Below, piece by piece: positions 31,557 through 41,646 of a DNA stretch of 64,000 nucleotides (position 1 is the first letter of the stretch; each line of letters opens with the position of its first letter). The stretch comes from Hippopus hippopus. Taxonomy: Eukaryota; Mollusca; Bivalvia; Cardiida; Cardiidae. The notes under the pieces were generated by a model, which ran no database searches, had not been told where the DNA came from, and worked only from the letters and a program-made list of their open reading frames with translations. Where the stretch lies: positions 14,551,215-14,615,214 of the forward strand of contig OX328112.1 in NCBI GenBank assembly GCA_946811185.2. Direction: 5' to 3'. Both the position numbers and the translations under genes were made by a program.

Positions 31557-32597
31557 CTTCTATAACACACAATAAAATTTTAGTCTGGTCCAAATTTATC
31601 TTTCAACGGGTAGAAAGCATTGTAGGTAAAGAAGAAAATGCTGGTTTTCCTACAATGGTTTCAAATGGCCCCTTTTTCAGGGTCATTAAAACTAGGGATT
31701 GCAGTGTCTGATCCAGAGCGCACGATTGCCAGAATGGCGCAAGTTTTTCATCATTCAGAACCAGTGCGCAACAATTGCACACAAAAAATAATTAGGAAAT
31801 TACTGTTTGATCACTTGTTAACACTTAAACATTGAGGTAAAAGTAACTTTCACAGGCACCACAATATTCCTATGAATCAAGAGTGACTTCCTTTTCTTAC
31901 CTCACAGATTATTATTTTACGGAAAAAAAAAAATGTCTGCCATTTTTTCTTCTCGATTTAAATATATCGATTACAGGTCTCCAACACTTATTTATCAAAA
32001 TAAATATGAGCGAAGTACTGCCTTTCCACCTGAATACATACCAAAGCTGTCAATATTAATTTGTTTCGATATTGCTGTATTAGTCCTGATTAATACCGAT
32101 TTCCAAAAGTTGATATTTTTTTTGCACGTAAGCCAAAACAAATAGTGGACGATTTTAACAGTTATGTTTTCTAAGATGGTTAAAAACGTCTACTTACTGA
32201 TTTCTTTACGCATAGAACACATAGCAATGAAGATGAACAATCAGTTTAGGAAAAAAATGTTATTCGACATGCAAGTCACAGCCAGTGCGATGCAGAGGTG
32301 AGCATAACTGACGAAAGTGTAGCCCTGATTAACCTTTTAACTTCTATTTACAGTAATGACTTTAAAGTTTCAAAGTAAGATTTTGTGTTAGGTATGAACA
32401 ACACTAAGGCAAAGTACTATAGAACTGAGAGGGTTTGATAAATACAAGAGAGATTAGTTCTCTTTCTTGCATTTTGTGGTTAATTTTGATCCCCCATACT
32501 TTCTAGAAATCCCCCATGCTTTTCAGAGTGATGGGAGACAATCTCCCACTTTTTTCAAATCCTAGATCAGACACTGGGATTGTATGGTAAAGGGTTA
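31557..32597 (-). mobile_element. TM1 copy split by hAT-like element
   Basis: Left part 31557-31701 (ACACACAATAAAATTTTAG ... ACTAGGGATTG) and right tip 32577-32597 (GGATTGTATGGTAAAGGGTTA). Confidence 0.78.
31702..32576. mobile_element. hAT-like TIR element P
   Basis: Ends CAGTGTCTGATC and GATCAGACACTG (12-bp perfect TIR). The split TM1 shows GGGATTG repeated on both sides (7, possibly 8 bp), as expected for hAT. The right interior has an internal GGGAGATTGTCTCCC-type palindrome (minus strand). No transposase recognised in 875 bp. Confidence 0.72.
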
Positions 32598-32814
32598 CGA
32601 GAATGCAAGGCTAAAGTTTAGCCTGCACATCTATTAAGACTGTCTTCAAATTATACCACAACACAGTAAAGTGAATGGTCAGCCAGTATACAGATCATAT
32701 CTTAAGTAAAGAACTCAGATTTAAAATACTCCAGGAGACATAAGTATGTGAACTGTCATCCAAATTTTCCTACAGTATAAACAAGAAATATCTTTTACAA
32801 AGATATACGGCTTT

Positions 32815-32946
32815 AATTTGCCAGCAAACATGCAGGGGCCCTTAAAATAAACATGTCTGCATTTTTGACCAATCAAAAATTTCTATTTATTTATTTGTTA
32901 TCAGTACCAAAAAGTAGGTCAAGAGCCAGCACATTCAGCTAGCTGA
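32815..32946 (-). repeat. repeat T, inverted copy
   Basis: Complement of the T unit at 51.3-51.6 kb: TTTGCCAGCAAACATGCAGG, AATAAACATGTCTGCATTTT, AAATTTCTATTTATTTATTT, GAGCCAGCACATTCAGC. Confidence 0.75.
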
Positions 32947-32990
32947 AATACTCCACAAATCCAGTCAGATTTTCAGTCATGACTAACAAG

Positions 32991-33179
32991 TTAACCCTAG
33001 GATGCTGATTGTGACTTACTGACCTTTTGCAGACAGTGTAGATCAAGATCAGACTGCACAGAATGTACAGTCTGATCTTGGATCTACACTGTCTGATAAG
33101 GATATATCTTTCCCCCAAAAATAACTTTTACTGTCAACTTGAAAGTTTCATGTTAGTTATTTAGCAGGATAAGGGTTAA
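32991..33179 (+). mobile_element. TM2 copy, complete
   Basis: TTAACCCTAGGATGCTGA to TTTAGCAGGATAAGGGTTAA; hairpin GTGTAGATCAAGATCAGACT ... intact; ~30 bp shorter than consensus in the right half. Confidence 0.87.
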
Positions 33180-33221
33180 CGTCCCAAGATACGTTGAAAT
33201 TCATAGATTTTGAACTGGTCA

Positions 33222-33375
33222 TTTACCACACAATGATGGACCACAATCCTAACAGCCCTGAGGAAGAGAGCCTTGGAAAACAGTTTGGGAAAAGTAGAAA
33301 ATCATGGTACCTGCCTTTTCTTCTTTTTCCCACAATGTTTTCCACACTGTCAAAGATACTTTTCATTATTCTAGG
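33222..33375 (+). mobile_element. TM1 copy, right end missing
   Basis: ATTTACCACACAATGATGG, CTGAGGAAGAGAGCC, weakened hairpin. Confidence 0.7.
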
Positions 33376-33380
33376 CATAT

Positions 33381-33572
33381 CTAACCCTTTACCAAACATT
33401 TCTGAGTTTTTACAACCTTGAAAAAGGTCTTTGAAAACATTGTGGGAATAGGAGAAAATGTGACCAGCACTTTCTCCTTTTCCCACAAAGTTTTCTACCA
33501 TTAATTTTCTAAGACAGATATCAATGTTTTGACTTTACTTGAATTTCTCGTCTGCTAGTTCTAAGACTTGTC
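33381..33572 (+). mobile_element. TM1 copy, right end missing
   Basis: CTAACCCTTTACCAAACATT, hairpin shortened to AAAATGTGACCAGCACTTT, then CTCGTCTGCTAGTTCTAAG. Confidence 0.75.
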
Positions 33573-33723
33573 TCCCTAGCTTTATGGGTTTTTTTACCCA
33601 TAGATACCCTATTGAGTCTGCATTTAATTTTTCTGGAATATAAAGTTCCATAAACAAGGCATCTGGAAGGTTTCAGACACATGTAACAAGAGGATACTAA
33701 ACCTTTCAACACTGAGGTAAATC

Positions 33724-33929
33724 TTCACCCTTTGGCTGCTAAGCGTGACTCACTGACCTTTAGCGGACAGTGTAGATCAAGATCAGAATGCACAGAACGT
33801 GCAGTCTGATCTTGGATCTACGCAGTCTAATTGGAAGATATTTTTCCGCCAAAAATACCTTTCAAACAGCAGTATTTGGGTTTTACTATCGACTTGAAAG
33901 TTTCAGTTCTTTATCAGGAAAAGGGTTAA
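33724..33929 (+). mobile_element. TM2 copy
   Basis: TTCACCCTTTGGCTGCTAAG to ATCAGGAAAAGGGTTAA; hairpin intact. Shares its terminal TTAA with the next copy. Confidence 0.85.
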
Positions 33930-34137
33930 CTCTTTCTTTACTATAGATGACAGTCATATGAAGCTTTTCTGGACAGTGAAGATCAGGATCAGACTGCACA
34001 GAACGTGCAGTCTGATCTCTGATCTACACTGTCCACTACTTAATTCTATGACCAAACAGGTTCTTCATCTTGCAACGGAAGTCTGTTAGGTGCCTTTGAA
34101 ACAACATAGCTTCTTCATTTAGCAGGATAAGGGTTAA
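33926..34137 (+). mobile_element. TM2-like copy, diverged right half
   Basis: TTAACTCTTTCTTTACTATA, hairpin GTGAAGATCAGGATCAGACT ..., end TTTAGCAGGATAAGGGTTAA. Confidence 0.75.
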
Positions 34138-34191
34138 TGGGTTAACAGAGGCTCCCTGCTCTTTATACAAACATTTCAGCAGTGTTCTTGG

Positions 34192-34480
34192 TTGTTTGAT
34201 TGATTGTATTGCATTTAACACCGTTTTCAACATCATTTCAGTTATATCACAGCTGCCAGTGCACCTATCCATGGTTTCCTGGAATTTCTTTTACTCCACA
34301 CAATATTCTTTCTAAGCCAGCCACTGGCTGCTTTTACAATGGACAGCAGTAAGAGAGGAATGAATCCTGTCACAATGATTATCATCAATCTTCGGAAAGA
34401 AATTGACCAAGTCTGGGATCAAACCAGCGACCTCTTGTTCTCAAGTCTTGTTCACTACTGACTGAGCTACCGGGGCTTGG
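34192..34480 (-). mobile_element. SINE-1, inverted, full length
   Basis: Tail TTGTTTGATTGATTG, body, box B GGGATCAAACCAGCGACC, box A ACTGAGCTACCGGGGC (minus). Target duplication CAGCAGTGTT (34177-34186) / CAGCAGTGCT (34481-34490). Confidence 0.88.
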
Positions 34481-34742
34481 CAGCAGTGCTTTATGAAAAG
34501 GGGATTTAATGCACCTTAGTAAAGCATTATGACAAGCCTGTCATCACAATGATTGGATTAATTTTGTCTCACAACCAGCTAAAACGTGATGTAGAATGTT
34601 TTTTTTGACCCATATTAAAGTTAACCACTAGCAAAAATTGTTTACCCATATTACCCTGCAAGAACTACACAAGCAGACAAGGGTCAATACTTTTTGCAGA
34701 TGCACTTAACCTCCTTTTCACAGAGCGTAACTCATTTATATC
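34481..34742. mobile_element. CGCAGG-palindrome MITE, diverged copy
   Basis: GTGCTTTATGAAAAGGGGAT ... and TTTTTGCAGATGCACTTAAC ... CACAGAGCGTAACTCAT ends are recognisable; the GC palindrome centre is absent. Confidence 0.5.
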
Positions 34743-34746
34743 TGCC

Positions 34747-35014
34747 AAGCCCCCGGTAGCTCAGTCGGTAGCAAGTAGGACTTGAGAACAGGGGGTTGGG
34801 GGTTCAATCCCTGGCTCGGCCAATTTCTTTCCCAGGATTGATGCCCATTGTTTCAACGATGGTTATATGGGAAGGCAGCCAGTGGCTTGGACAGAAAATT
34901 GTGCGGTGTACTGGTAAAAGAAACTCCAAGAAAGCATGGATAGGTGTACTGGCTGCGATATAACTGAAATAATGTTGAAATGGCCTTAAACACTATGCAA
35001 TCAATCAATCAATC
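34747..35014 (+). mobile_element. SINE-1, full length
   Basis: AAGCCCCCGGTAGCTCAGTC, box B GGTTCAATCCCTGGC, 3' domain AACTGAAATAATGTTGAAA, (AATC)n tail. Lies ~270 bp from an inverted SINE-1. Confidence 0.88.
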
Positions 35015-35042
35015 TCATTTATAGACCTATCTCTGAAGTCTT

Positions 35043-35150
35043 TTTAACTCATTACCAAACCCAAATTTTTTAACTTGTCCAAATACAAAGCATTTGCAGA
35101 CAAAAATTAAAATAATGTAGCTCAAATCCAGGAAAAAGTCAATGAAAAGG
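35043..35150 (-). mobile_element. TM1 left fragment
   Basis: TTAACTCATTACCAAACCCA, CAAAGCATTTGCAGACAAAA; no hairpin. Confidence 0.65.
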
Positions 35151-35649
35151 TATCCATAATTTTGTCCGATGATGCCTAGCTAGACAGGGAATTTTGCACT
35201 TTCGCATGTAGGCCTACCTTTGATAAGCTGTTGACAACAGTGTTGTAGCAGACGACATCTTACTGGTGCTGTGGGGAGTTGTGTCCCTCAGCTTGCCTAC
35301 CTTTTTCGATATGTGCATACTTCTCTAGACGCTCTATTCTAAATACACTATTAGTCTCTGTATTTACACCGTTGTTTTCGATTACGTATGAAGTTTTCAT
35401 TGCTAAAATCTAGAAATTTCTACCTTTCAAATTGGCCGCCATCTCAATTTACAGCACACATTCGGAAAGCTCGGTACTTGTCCACTATCAGAGAAGAATC
35501 TTATAGTTTTGGGTTCACCAAAGGGAAACGACTCTTATTTGTTCAGACAAAACAAATGAGAGTAGCAATCCTTGTTTTGGCAAGGAAAGTAGGAGAGAAG
35601 TGGGGGCACAATATTGTTGACTATTATTGAGACAGACTTAATATTACAT
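35151..35649. other. no feature recognised
   Basis: Contains an ~80-codon open frame (35388-35630) with no recognisable domain; not called. Confidence 0.4.
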
Positions 35650-35850
35650 GAGCCATGCTTTGTGAAAAGGGAGTATAATTCATCTGCAAAAGGTATCGAC
35701 CAATGTCAGCCTACGCAGAGACTGCACAGGCTGACATCGGCCGAAACTTTTTGCTGTCCTTAAATTTTCTACATGTCAAAGGACCTGTCTACTTCATAAT
35801 TCAGTCGGCTGTTAAACAAAAATTTTTTTTTTTTTGTGGGAGGGGGATTC
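35650..35850 (+). mobile_element. CGCAGG-palindrome MITE, copy
   Basis: ATGAGCCATGCTTTGTGAAA, GGTATCGACCAATGTCAGCC, CAGGCTGACATCGGCCGAAA, CTACATGTCAAAGGACCTGT. The right end is replaced by a poly-T/GGGAGGGGG run. Confidence 0.72.
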
Positions 35851-35954
35851 ATAATCATTTGTATTTGCATCTGCAGCTAAGCAGCGACAATTCAGAAAGT
35901 ACGTAAACAGGTTATATCCTCCCTTTGTAACATTTTAGCTGCTGTGGCCAATAG

Positions 35955-36012
35955 AGCCATATAGTACTGATAAAGATCAGAATACATAATCTGATCTTGG
36001 ATCTATGGATAC
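35955..36012 (+). mobile_element. TM2/TM3 hairpin remnant
   Basis: TGATAAAGATCAGAATACAT ... AATCTGATCTTGGATCTA. Confidence 0.5.
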
Positions 36013-36151
36013 TGCCAGATATTTTGTGGTCTATCCCAGCCAAAAAAGCCTTGAAAATGGAATAGATTCATCTGTTTTAAAATACCGACTGAAAGTATCC
36101 ATTTCACGTATTTGATACCGCTGAATAATTCCTTCTTCAAAGAGTTGAGGT

Positions 36152-36422
36152 AGGGTCAGGTTTGTTTGTATTGGAGTTTAACGCAGTTTTAACAGCTTAG
36201 GTCATATGACGGCGGTCAGTGCACCTACATTTGTCTTTCCTTACTTTCTCATACCAGTACTGACACAAATTTCTTTCCAAGTCACTGACTTCTTTTCTCA
36301 CATTCATCAGAGATGAGAGGCCAAAAACCGCCGGGAAGAAAGTTTGCCTCAATCAGGTATCCAACTCGCAATCACCAGGTCACGAGTAAGATACTCTAAC
36401 CACTGATCTACCCGGCCGGGCC
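36152..36422 (-). mobile_element. SINE-4 (tRNA-derived), inverted
   Basis: Minus-strand head CCCGGCCGGGTAGATCAGTG (box A), GGTTAGAGTATC, box B-like GCGAGTTGGATACC; left end GTTTGTTTGTATTGGAGTTT is the tail side. The body is related to SINE-1 (CAGTGCACCTACATTTG). Confidence 0.7.
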
Positions 36423-36423
36423 T

Positions 36424-36540
36424 GGGAGGGTCAGGTACGTGGCTCTGTAGTGACGGTTAGGTACTCACAAGCCGGAGAACCCGGGCTCATTCTCACTGGA
36501 GGCATTGCTATTTCATTGGATGATCCATTAGGCAAGTCCC
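36424..36540 (+). mobile_element. truncated tRNA-derived SINE
   Basis: GTGGCTCTGTAGTGACGGTTAG head, box B-like GAGAACCCGGGCTCATTC, then TTAGGCAAGTCCCTTAAC, a block resembling the conserved GGGCAAGTCACTTAAC segment of many animal SINEs. Confidence 0.5.
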
Positions 36541-37010
36541 TTAACTATAATCAAACTACAAATTTTTAAACCTTTCCAAATTGATAGGGGTCCTGTGTGG
36601 CTCAGTGGTAAGGTGTAGGACTCGTGACCTGGAGGTCCCGGGCTCGAGCCTGGCACCACTGGGCCTTTCACAGGAGTGTCCTTGGGCAAGACACTTTAGA
36701 GCCTAGCCTAGAACTGGTGAAATCCAGGAAAACATGAATATGTGAGCTGTCTCCGTGATATGACTGAAATAATGTTGAAAGCGGCGTAAAACACCATTCA
36801 AACAAACAAACAAACCAAACTGATAGTATTTGCAGTAGACAAAGAGAATTGACTGAAAAAATGAAATGAATTTTTGGAAGAGTAGAAAACATTGTGGGAA
36901 AAGGAGAAAGTGATGGTTACTAGCATTCCCCCCCCCCCCTTTTTCAACTATGTTTTCAAAAGTCTTCTTCTTTGGGTGTCGTTAAAACTCCGGATTGTTT
37001 GGTACAGGGT
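36541..37010 (-). mobile_element. TM1 copy split by SINE-2
   Basis: Left part 36541-36587 (TTAACTATAATCAAACTAC ... CCAAATTGATAG), right part 36815-37010 (CCAAACTGATAG ... TTTGGTACAGGGT). The centre of the hairpin has a poly-C run. Confidence 0.8.
36588..36814 (+). mobile_element. SINE-2 (tRNA-derived), full length
   Basis: GGTCCTGTGTGGCTCAGTGG (box A), GTCCCGGGCTCGAGCC (box B), GTCCTTGGGCAAGACACTT, ATGACTGAAATAATGTTG, (AAAC)n tail. Target duplication CCAAATTGATAG / CCAAACTGATAG. Confidence 0.92.
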
Positions 37011-37066
37011 GTAGAGTCCCAGCCTAGTACTGGTATTCAGTCATTAGAGAAAGCCTAGAAACTGCT

Positions 37067-37278
37067 GTAACCCTTAGGCTGCTAAGCGCGACTCATAGAC
37101 TTTTTGCGGACAGTGTAGATCAAGATCAGACTGCACAGAACGTGCAGTCTGATCTTGGATCTACACTGTCCGATAGGGAGACATTTTCCCCCGAAAAAAT
37201 AACAATGACATAACAACATTTAAGTTTTATCATCGGCTTGAAGGTATTATTTATCATATTCAGCAGGATAAGGGTTAA
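37067..37278 (+). mobile_element. TM2 copy, complete
   Basis: GTAACCCTTAGGCTGCTAAG to TTCAGCAGGATAAGGGTTAA; perfect hairpin arms around CAGAACG. Confidence 0.9.
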
Positions 37279-37514
37279 GATTGATTGATTGATTGATTGG
37301 TGTTTTACGCCGCTTTTCAACATTATTTCAGTTATATAAAGGCGACAGCTCACATACTCATGTATTTCCTGTATTCCACCGGTACAAGGCTGAGGATCTG
37401 AAGTGTCTTGCCCAAGGATATTCCCTTGTAAAACGCAGTGGATCCAGTGAGACTCGAACCCGGGGCCTCCATGACACAAGTCCTACACTTTAACACTGAG
37501 CCTCGCAGGTACCC
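37279..37514 (-). mobile_element. SINE-2, inverted, full length
   Basis: (GATT)n tail, TGTTTTACGCCGCTTTTCAAC, CTTGCCCAAGGATATTCCC, box B GACTCGAACCCGGGGCC, box A region ACACTGAGCCTCGCAGG. Inserted right after the TTAA end of TM2. Confidence 0.88.
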
Positions 37515-37668
37515 AGGGTTAGGAGTGCAATTCCTCATACTTGGGCGCCATCTTCGTGTCCTAGTATGGCAGTGATGATGACCGTCATGCCTAGGGCAGG
37601 GGCTCGTCCTAGAAACGAACCCCTGGCACAGGGTTTGCTTGCTGGTGACGAGAGCAGATAGCAGGAAC

Positions 37669-37878
37669 TTAACTCTTAGGCTGCTAAGCACGAGTCACTG
37701 ACCTTTTGCGGACCGTGTAGATCAAGATCAGACTGCACAGAACGTGCGGTCTGATCTTGGATCTACACTGTCCGATAAGGAGATAACTTTCCCCCAAAAT
37801 TCCTTTGAAATAGCAAAATTTGGGTTTTTACTTTCGGCTTGAAAGTTTCATTTCACTTATTTAGCAGGATAAGGGTTA
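37669..37878 (+). mobile_element. TM2 copy, complete
   Basis: TTAACTCTTAGGCTGCTAAG to TTTAGCAGGATAAGGGTTAG; hairpin intact. Confidence 0.9.
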
Positions 37879-37924
37879 GTGTAAGCGGTAAAACCGAACG
37901 GAATGCCGTTGCCATTGCTTCACT

Positions 37925-38110
37925 TCCCCATAGTCTGAACAGCGGTATCGACGGCGACATCCCATTGGGGCCCGTACCGGGGTCATCTAACATATTGTCC
38001 CCACAGGGACTCGATATTTACTTACAAGATAACAAAAAAAAAATACTGGATCGAGTCCCTGTGATTGTCCCCCTGGACGGTCTGTTGGGCACTGGAGGTA
38101 TAGGGTGCCC
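37925..38110. other. GC-rich segment with a 14-bp stem hairpin
   Basis: CACAGGGACTCGAT (38002-38015) and ATCGAGTCCCTGTG (38050-38063) form a perfect stem with a 34-nt A-rich loop. The flanks continue complementarity weakly (ATTGTCCCC / GGGGGACAAT). An open frame crosses it (to 38273) but begins inside TM2, so coding is doubtful. Confidence 0.5.
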
Positions 38111-38733
38111 TTGGCCAATATTCATTAATAACAGCAACAGTTCAGTTTGGAAGCTTTTTTTTTTTAATTTGAAAGTAACGAAAACCACATGGCTTAGTAA
38201 ATTAAAATTGTGGGTCCACTTTCTTACTCTAGACTTATCTAGACTGAGAATGCAATATAAAACGTCGGGATAAGTAACCCAGACATATCGTCCTATGGTA
38301 GGACGCTTACGCTGCAGGTTAACCTGGGATCCTGATTACGATTTTGCAGACGACAAAATAAATGTGGCTCTAACACGGGAAGGAAACTTCATATTTAAAG
38401 CAAATGGTTCTAATAAAAAAATATTGTGTTAGTCTTCCGGCACCGAAAGTATCGGCTGAAAGCAACTAAAGAAACAGGTAGGCTTGTCATTCTTTGTATT
38501 TATGTGCACTTATGTCTTTGATATTAAAAAAAGGAGAATGTCATGCAATACTCTAGTCTTTAAACGTGTTTTCTACAATACGGAAAGTTGTAGCATGTGT
38601 ACAGTATCGTCTAAATCATTTGTGCTGTGGGTTGACCGTAACAGAAGTAATACATCAAGAACCTAATTCAGACTGATACTGCTATCAAATTAGCAAATTA
38701 GAAAGAGTTTTGCTGTCCAAAAAGCATGAATTG
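38111..38733. other. short TM1 remnant, otherwise nothing recognised
   Basis: TTTTGCAGACGACAAAATAA at ~38341 is TM1 interior. No other feature. Confidence 0.4.
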
Positions 38734-39011
38734 CAGTCACTGTTTAATGATAACATCATGCCAAACGGTGCCCCTGACGGTTGCATGGTTGCACAGATTA
38801 AAACGGATAGAAAATGCATTCCATTCTTTGAAGGCTATCCAAGACACTGCTGTGGTTGTTTCCGGTTTTAAATCGAAGACAAATCCTTTGAGTTTCTTTA
38901 TACCTTACACCTTATAACGATTTTTATCTATGTTTACACAGCTGAATAGATTCTATACATTATCAACGTTTGTTTACTCTCTGGCTGTAAAGATGAATCT
39001 TTAAGAGTATT
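38734..39011 (+). mobile_element. MITE family G, copy 3
   Basis: Shares TCATGCCAAACGGTGCCCCT, AGAAAATGCATTCC, TTGTTTCCGGTTTTAAATCG and the TGAATCTTTAAG end with the other G copies. The left terminus is degraded. Confidence 0.6.
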
Positions 39012-39182
39012 GAGGAGTATTACAAAATGTATTGAGCATAATGTTATCATTAAACTCTGTCTGCATACTATTACTGTTTGACATCTTCTCTTTGGAGCAC
39101 GGTACATCAAGAGGCTGAGCCACTTTAGATACCATATTTAATACACACTGACCTTGACAGTTGTATGACCGATTTTCATCAT

Positions 39183-39364
39183 TTATCCCATATCCTGCTA
39201 AATAAATGAAATGAAACTTTTTACCCGATAGTAAAAACCTAGAATTTGCTATTTCAAAGGTAATTTTGGGGGAAAATACTAGTATGTCCTTATCGGACAG
39301 TGTAGATCCAAGATCAGACTGCACGTTAAAGGTCATTGAGTCGCGCTTAGCAGCCTAAGGATTA
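39183..39364 (-). mobile_element. TM2 copy, inverted, one hairpin arm lost
   Basis: TTATCCCATATCCTGCTAAA at the left, TTAGCAGCCTAAGGATTAA at the right; hairpin arm AGATCCAAGATCAGACTGC present, opposite arm deleted. Confidence 0.82.
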
Positions 39365-39412
39365 AGGCCGAAGAATTTTTAAACAATGGTTGCATATTCA
39401 TGATCCCAGCGT

Positions 39413-39500
39413 TTCTTTTTTGGTTCATTTACGTGATCAGAGAACTATAGTCCGATTCCTTTTTTGGTTCATTTACGTGATCAGAGAACTATAGTCCGAC
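39413..39500 (+). repeat. perfect 44-bp tandem duplication
   Basis: TTTTGGTTCATTTACGTGAT ... AACTATAGTCCGA occurs twice head to tail, period 44, no differences seen in the shared region. Confidence 0.88.
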
Positions 39501-39592
39501 ATGACAATGTACTGCGTATTTATCTGAATAAGATGTCTGTTCTACTCTTTTCTTAAAACGGATTTCCACTGCAAAATGGTTTTGGTCAAAGC

Positions 39593-39668
39593 TTAGGGGC
39601 AGACAGCGGACGATGTCGATCAAAGATCAGACTGCACTTTCTTGCTCTACGCCGTCTGCAAAAGCGAT
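39593..39668 (+). mobile_element. TM3 hairpin remnant
   Basis: GGCAGACAGCGGACGATGTC, AAAGATCAGACTGCACTTTC; right arm mostly lost; followed by a GCCAGT block like the S repeats. Confidence 0.5.
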
Positions 39669-39889
39669 TTACGTCGCCAGTGATGACGACAGGGTTACGC
39701 CAGTCGGGAAAGACATTTATCTTTCTGTCAACAGTATGTAAAACCATGCTTATTTCCATATTTGGTTAAGAGCCCATTAGTAAGTTCTCGAGAATTTCTG
39801 GAGACAAACAGGCAATCAAAAACTTGGCACAGAACCCGATATACATTTTAATTCTCATTATTTACATCGGCCACCGATACTTGACACTG

Positions 39890-40083
39890 AACACTCTTCA
39901 AAACCACGAAATTTTAGATGTGATCCATTTTCGAGGGTTTTGCAGACGACAAATTAAAAGTGATAAAATTTGTCTTATCAGAGGATGGAAAGGATTGAAG
40001 GAGAATGAGAAAATGCTGATTACAAGTATTTTCTCGTTTACACATTATGTTTTTGTAAGCCTTCAAGTTATCAGGGTCGCCCA
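39890..40083 (-). mobile_element. TM1 copy, degenerate
   Basis: CACGAAATTTTAGATGTG, GCAGACGACAAATTAAAAG, hairpin AGAAAATGCTGATTACAAGT..., AAGCCTTCAAGTTATCAGGG. Right end missing. Confidence 0.68.
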
Positions 40084-40451
40084 GGGGCTATTTAAAATGG
40101 GTAAAACGGACGAAAATCGATATTGCCCGACTTTGGGCAAAACACGAGCCGCCTGGCGACATTTCTTTAATTCTTGACTGTAGCATCAATTTTTCATGCT
40201 ATTAAATAGGAAATATATTTTGCCGAATATGCATAACAGATAGTGGCTGAAACATGTATGTTTCCTGGCACAAAACAAATATCGGTGTACAGGGTACTAC
40301 AAAACAACATCCTTGTTTGGAACCAAAACAAAATCAATGTATGGTACCACAAAAAAAAAAATCCATCTCTATAGGGTACCAAAAAAAAAACAACATCCAC
40401 AAAGCGTATTACATAACAACATAGAAAAATAGTTCACGACAGATGGCATAC
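40084..40451. other. presumed intron of the minus-strand gene; no repeat recognised
   Basis: Begins (minus strand) with GTATGC at 40451. Contains GGGTACTACAAAACAACATCC-like imperfect repeats near 40290-40400. No further exon seen. Confidence 0.35.
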
Positions 40452-41084
40452 CTTGTTTTTACAGCATCGAAACGGAATATACAACAGTTTAACTAGACTT
40501 TTGACATTTTCTGAGAGAGAGGACGAGAGCCCCTCTCGTGCCCCGGGGTCGTTCGGGAACCGATATCCACTGTATGTTTGTCCATAGTTATTGTTTAAGT
40601 TGTCATAATCGAGTTCCTCCAGAACAGGTAAATCCAGGTTCGAACACGGATTTGGTACACTTGTTGCCCTTGGTTGTTTGGTAATAGCGGCCGTTTTAGA
40701 CGGCGATTTAGAAGTTGCCGCCGAATGTACAACACTTCTTTGTTGGTGGGATATAACGACAGGGTCACGTGGTTTAATACCTTCGTGAGGAACAGAGACT
40801 CTTCGGGGTTGTGTGGCGTATTTTAAAGTTTCTTGTCGTATATTGGCATCACTACGTCGCCGAGGTTGTTCGCTTCTGACTCCACGATTTAGGGTTGCAT
40901 ATTTAATATGACGTGGTACTTCAGACTGCGGCATACTGTATGTTATACTCTTATTAAGAGCACTATCACTGCTAGAAGGTCCAACAAGTCCTACTTTACC
41001 ACCTGTGGTCACAGAAGTTGTGGCTTTTATAGGGCTTTGACCACGAACCTTGGGAACAGAAGGCACTGAATACCGTGACGCCAT
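40452..41084 (-). CDS. first coding exon of unidentified Ser/Pro/Arg-rich protein
   Basis: This is the only long open frame here that does not lie in a recognisable repeat. Reading minus-strand, an ATG at 41084 in good Kozak context (AAAATGG) opens 211 codons ending phase 0 at AACAAG|GTATGC, a plausible splice donor (intron begins at 40451). Without splicing the frame stops at 40434. The frame also extends upstream to a TTG at 41117, but the ATG is the credible start. The protein has no signal peptide or membrane segment. Residues 1-145 are basic and Ser/Thr/Pro/Arg-rich, hence probably disordered, and carry two KYAT motifs (about 61-64 and 88-91). Residues 150-175 are acidic with Asn and Tyr; residues 200-211 end in a short hydrophobic stretch and two Cys. 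I do not recognise a family and assign no function. No further exon was identified downstream. A processed host gene is likelier than a transposon ORF because the frame is GC-richer than its surroundings and single copy in the window. Confidence 0.6.
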
Positions 41085-41117
41085 TTTAGTGGGCGTCTTG
41101 TGCGCTTTTTTCTTCAA

Positions 41118-41335
41118 CAGTTATAGCATTTAATCACTTTATAGTACATGTATTTATCTTGCTCAAAGTGACTTTAACAGCCATTTTTAAACTCGACATC
41201 TACACTTCTTTTAGTTCACCTTCAACAGTTATACGCATTTAATCACTTTATAGTACTTATTTTGCTCAAAGTGACTTTAACAGCCATATTTGTAGAAAAT
41301 TCTACATCTTCTACATTTGTTTTTGTTCACCTTGA
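41118..41335 (-). promoter_or_regulatory. duplicated candidate core promoter (2 x ~109 bp tandem)
   Basis: Two tandem copies of a ~109-bp unit lie directly upstream of the exon at 40452-41084. Each carries, on the minus strand, TATAAAG (plus positions 41137-41143 and 41246-41252) and a shared AAAGTCACTTTGAGC block. The inner TATA-like motif is about 55 nt upstream of the ATG, which would allow a very short 5' leader. The duplication is seen directly; promoter function is inferred from position and motif only. Confidence 0.4.
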
Positions 41336-41433
41336 ATGGTTCTCTGGATTTTTACTCTCAATTTTATTCCTCGAGGTTACAATAAACAGTTAGGTGTTCC
41401 TGATATCAATACAAAATGTGGAAACTGTCCTAC

Positions 41434-41646
41434 TTAACCGTTAGGGCGCCAAATAAACCCATTGGACATTTTCTGTCAAAAGATAAAACACAAATGATTT
41501 TATTTTCAAGGTAACTTTTGTCTATAAAGAATAAGCAAAGCGGACAGTGTAGATCAAGATCAGCCTGCACGTTTTGTGCAGTCTGATCTTGATCTACGCT
41601 GGCCGCAAAAGGCAACTATAGTCGTGAAAGGCGTTTTAAGGGCTAA
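41434..41646 (+). mobile_element. TM3 copy, complete (reference)
   Basis: TTAACCGTTAGGGCGCCAAA to GAAAGGCGTTTTAAGGGCTAA, 213 bp. Hairpin AGATCAAGATCAGCCTGCAC ... GCAGTCTGATCTTGATCT. Lies ~350 bp upstream of the minus-strand gene start. Confidence 0.88.

Noticed and set aside
31283..31570. 95-codon minus-strand open frame
   Set aside because: Lies mostly inside element N and crosses its border; copy 1 does not preserve the frame visibly.
37839..38273. 144-codon open frame on the plus strand
   Set aside because: It starts inside a TM2 copy and has no recognisable domain; only the hairpin segment is reported.
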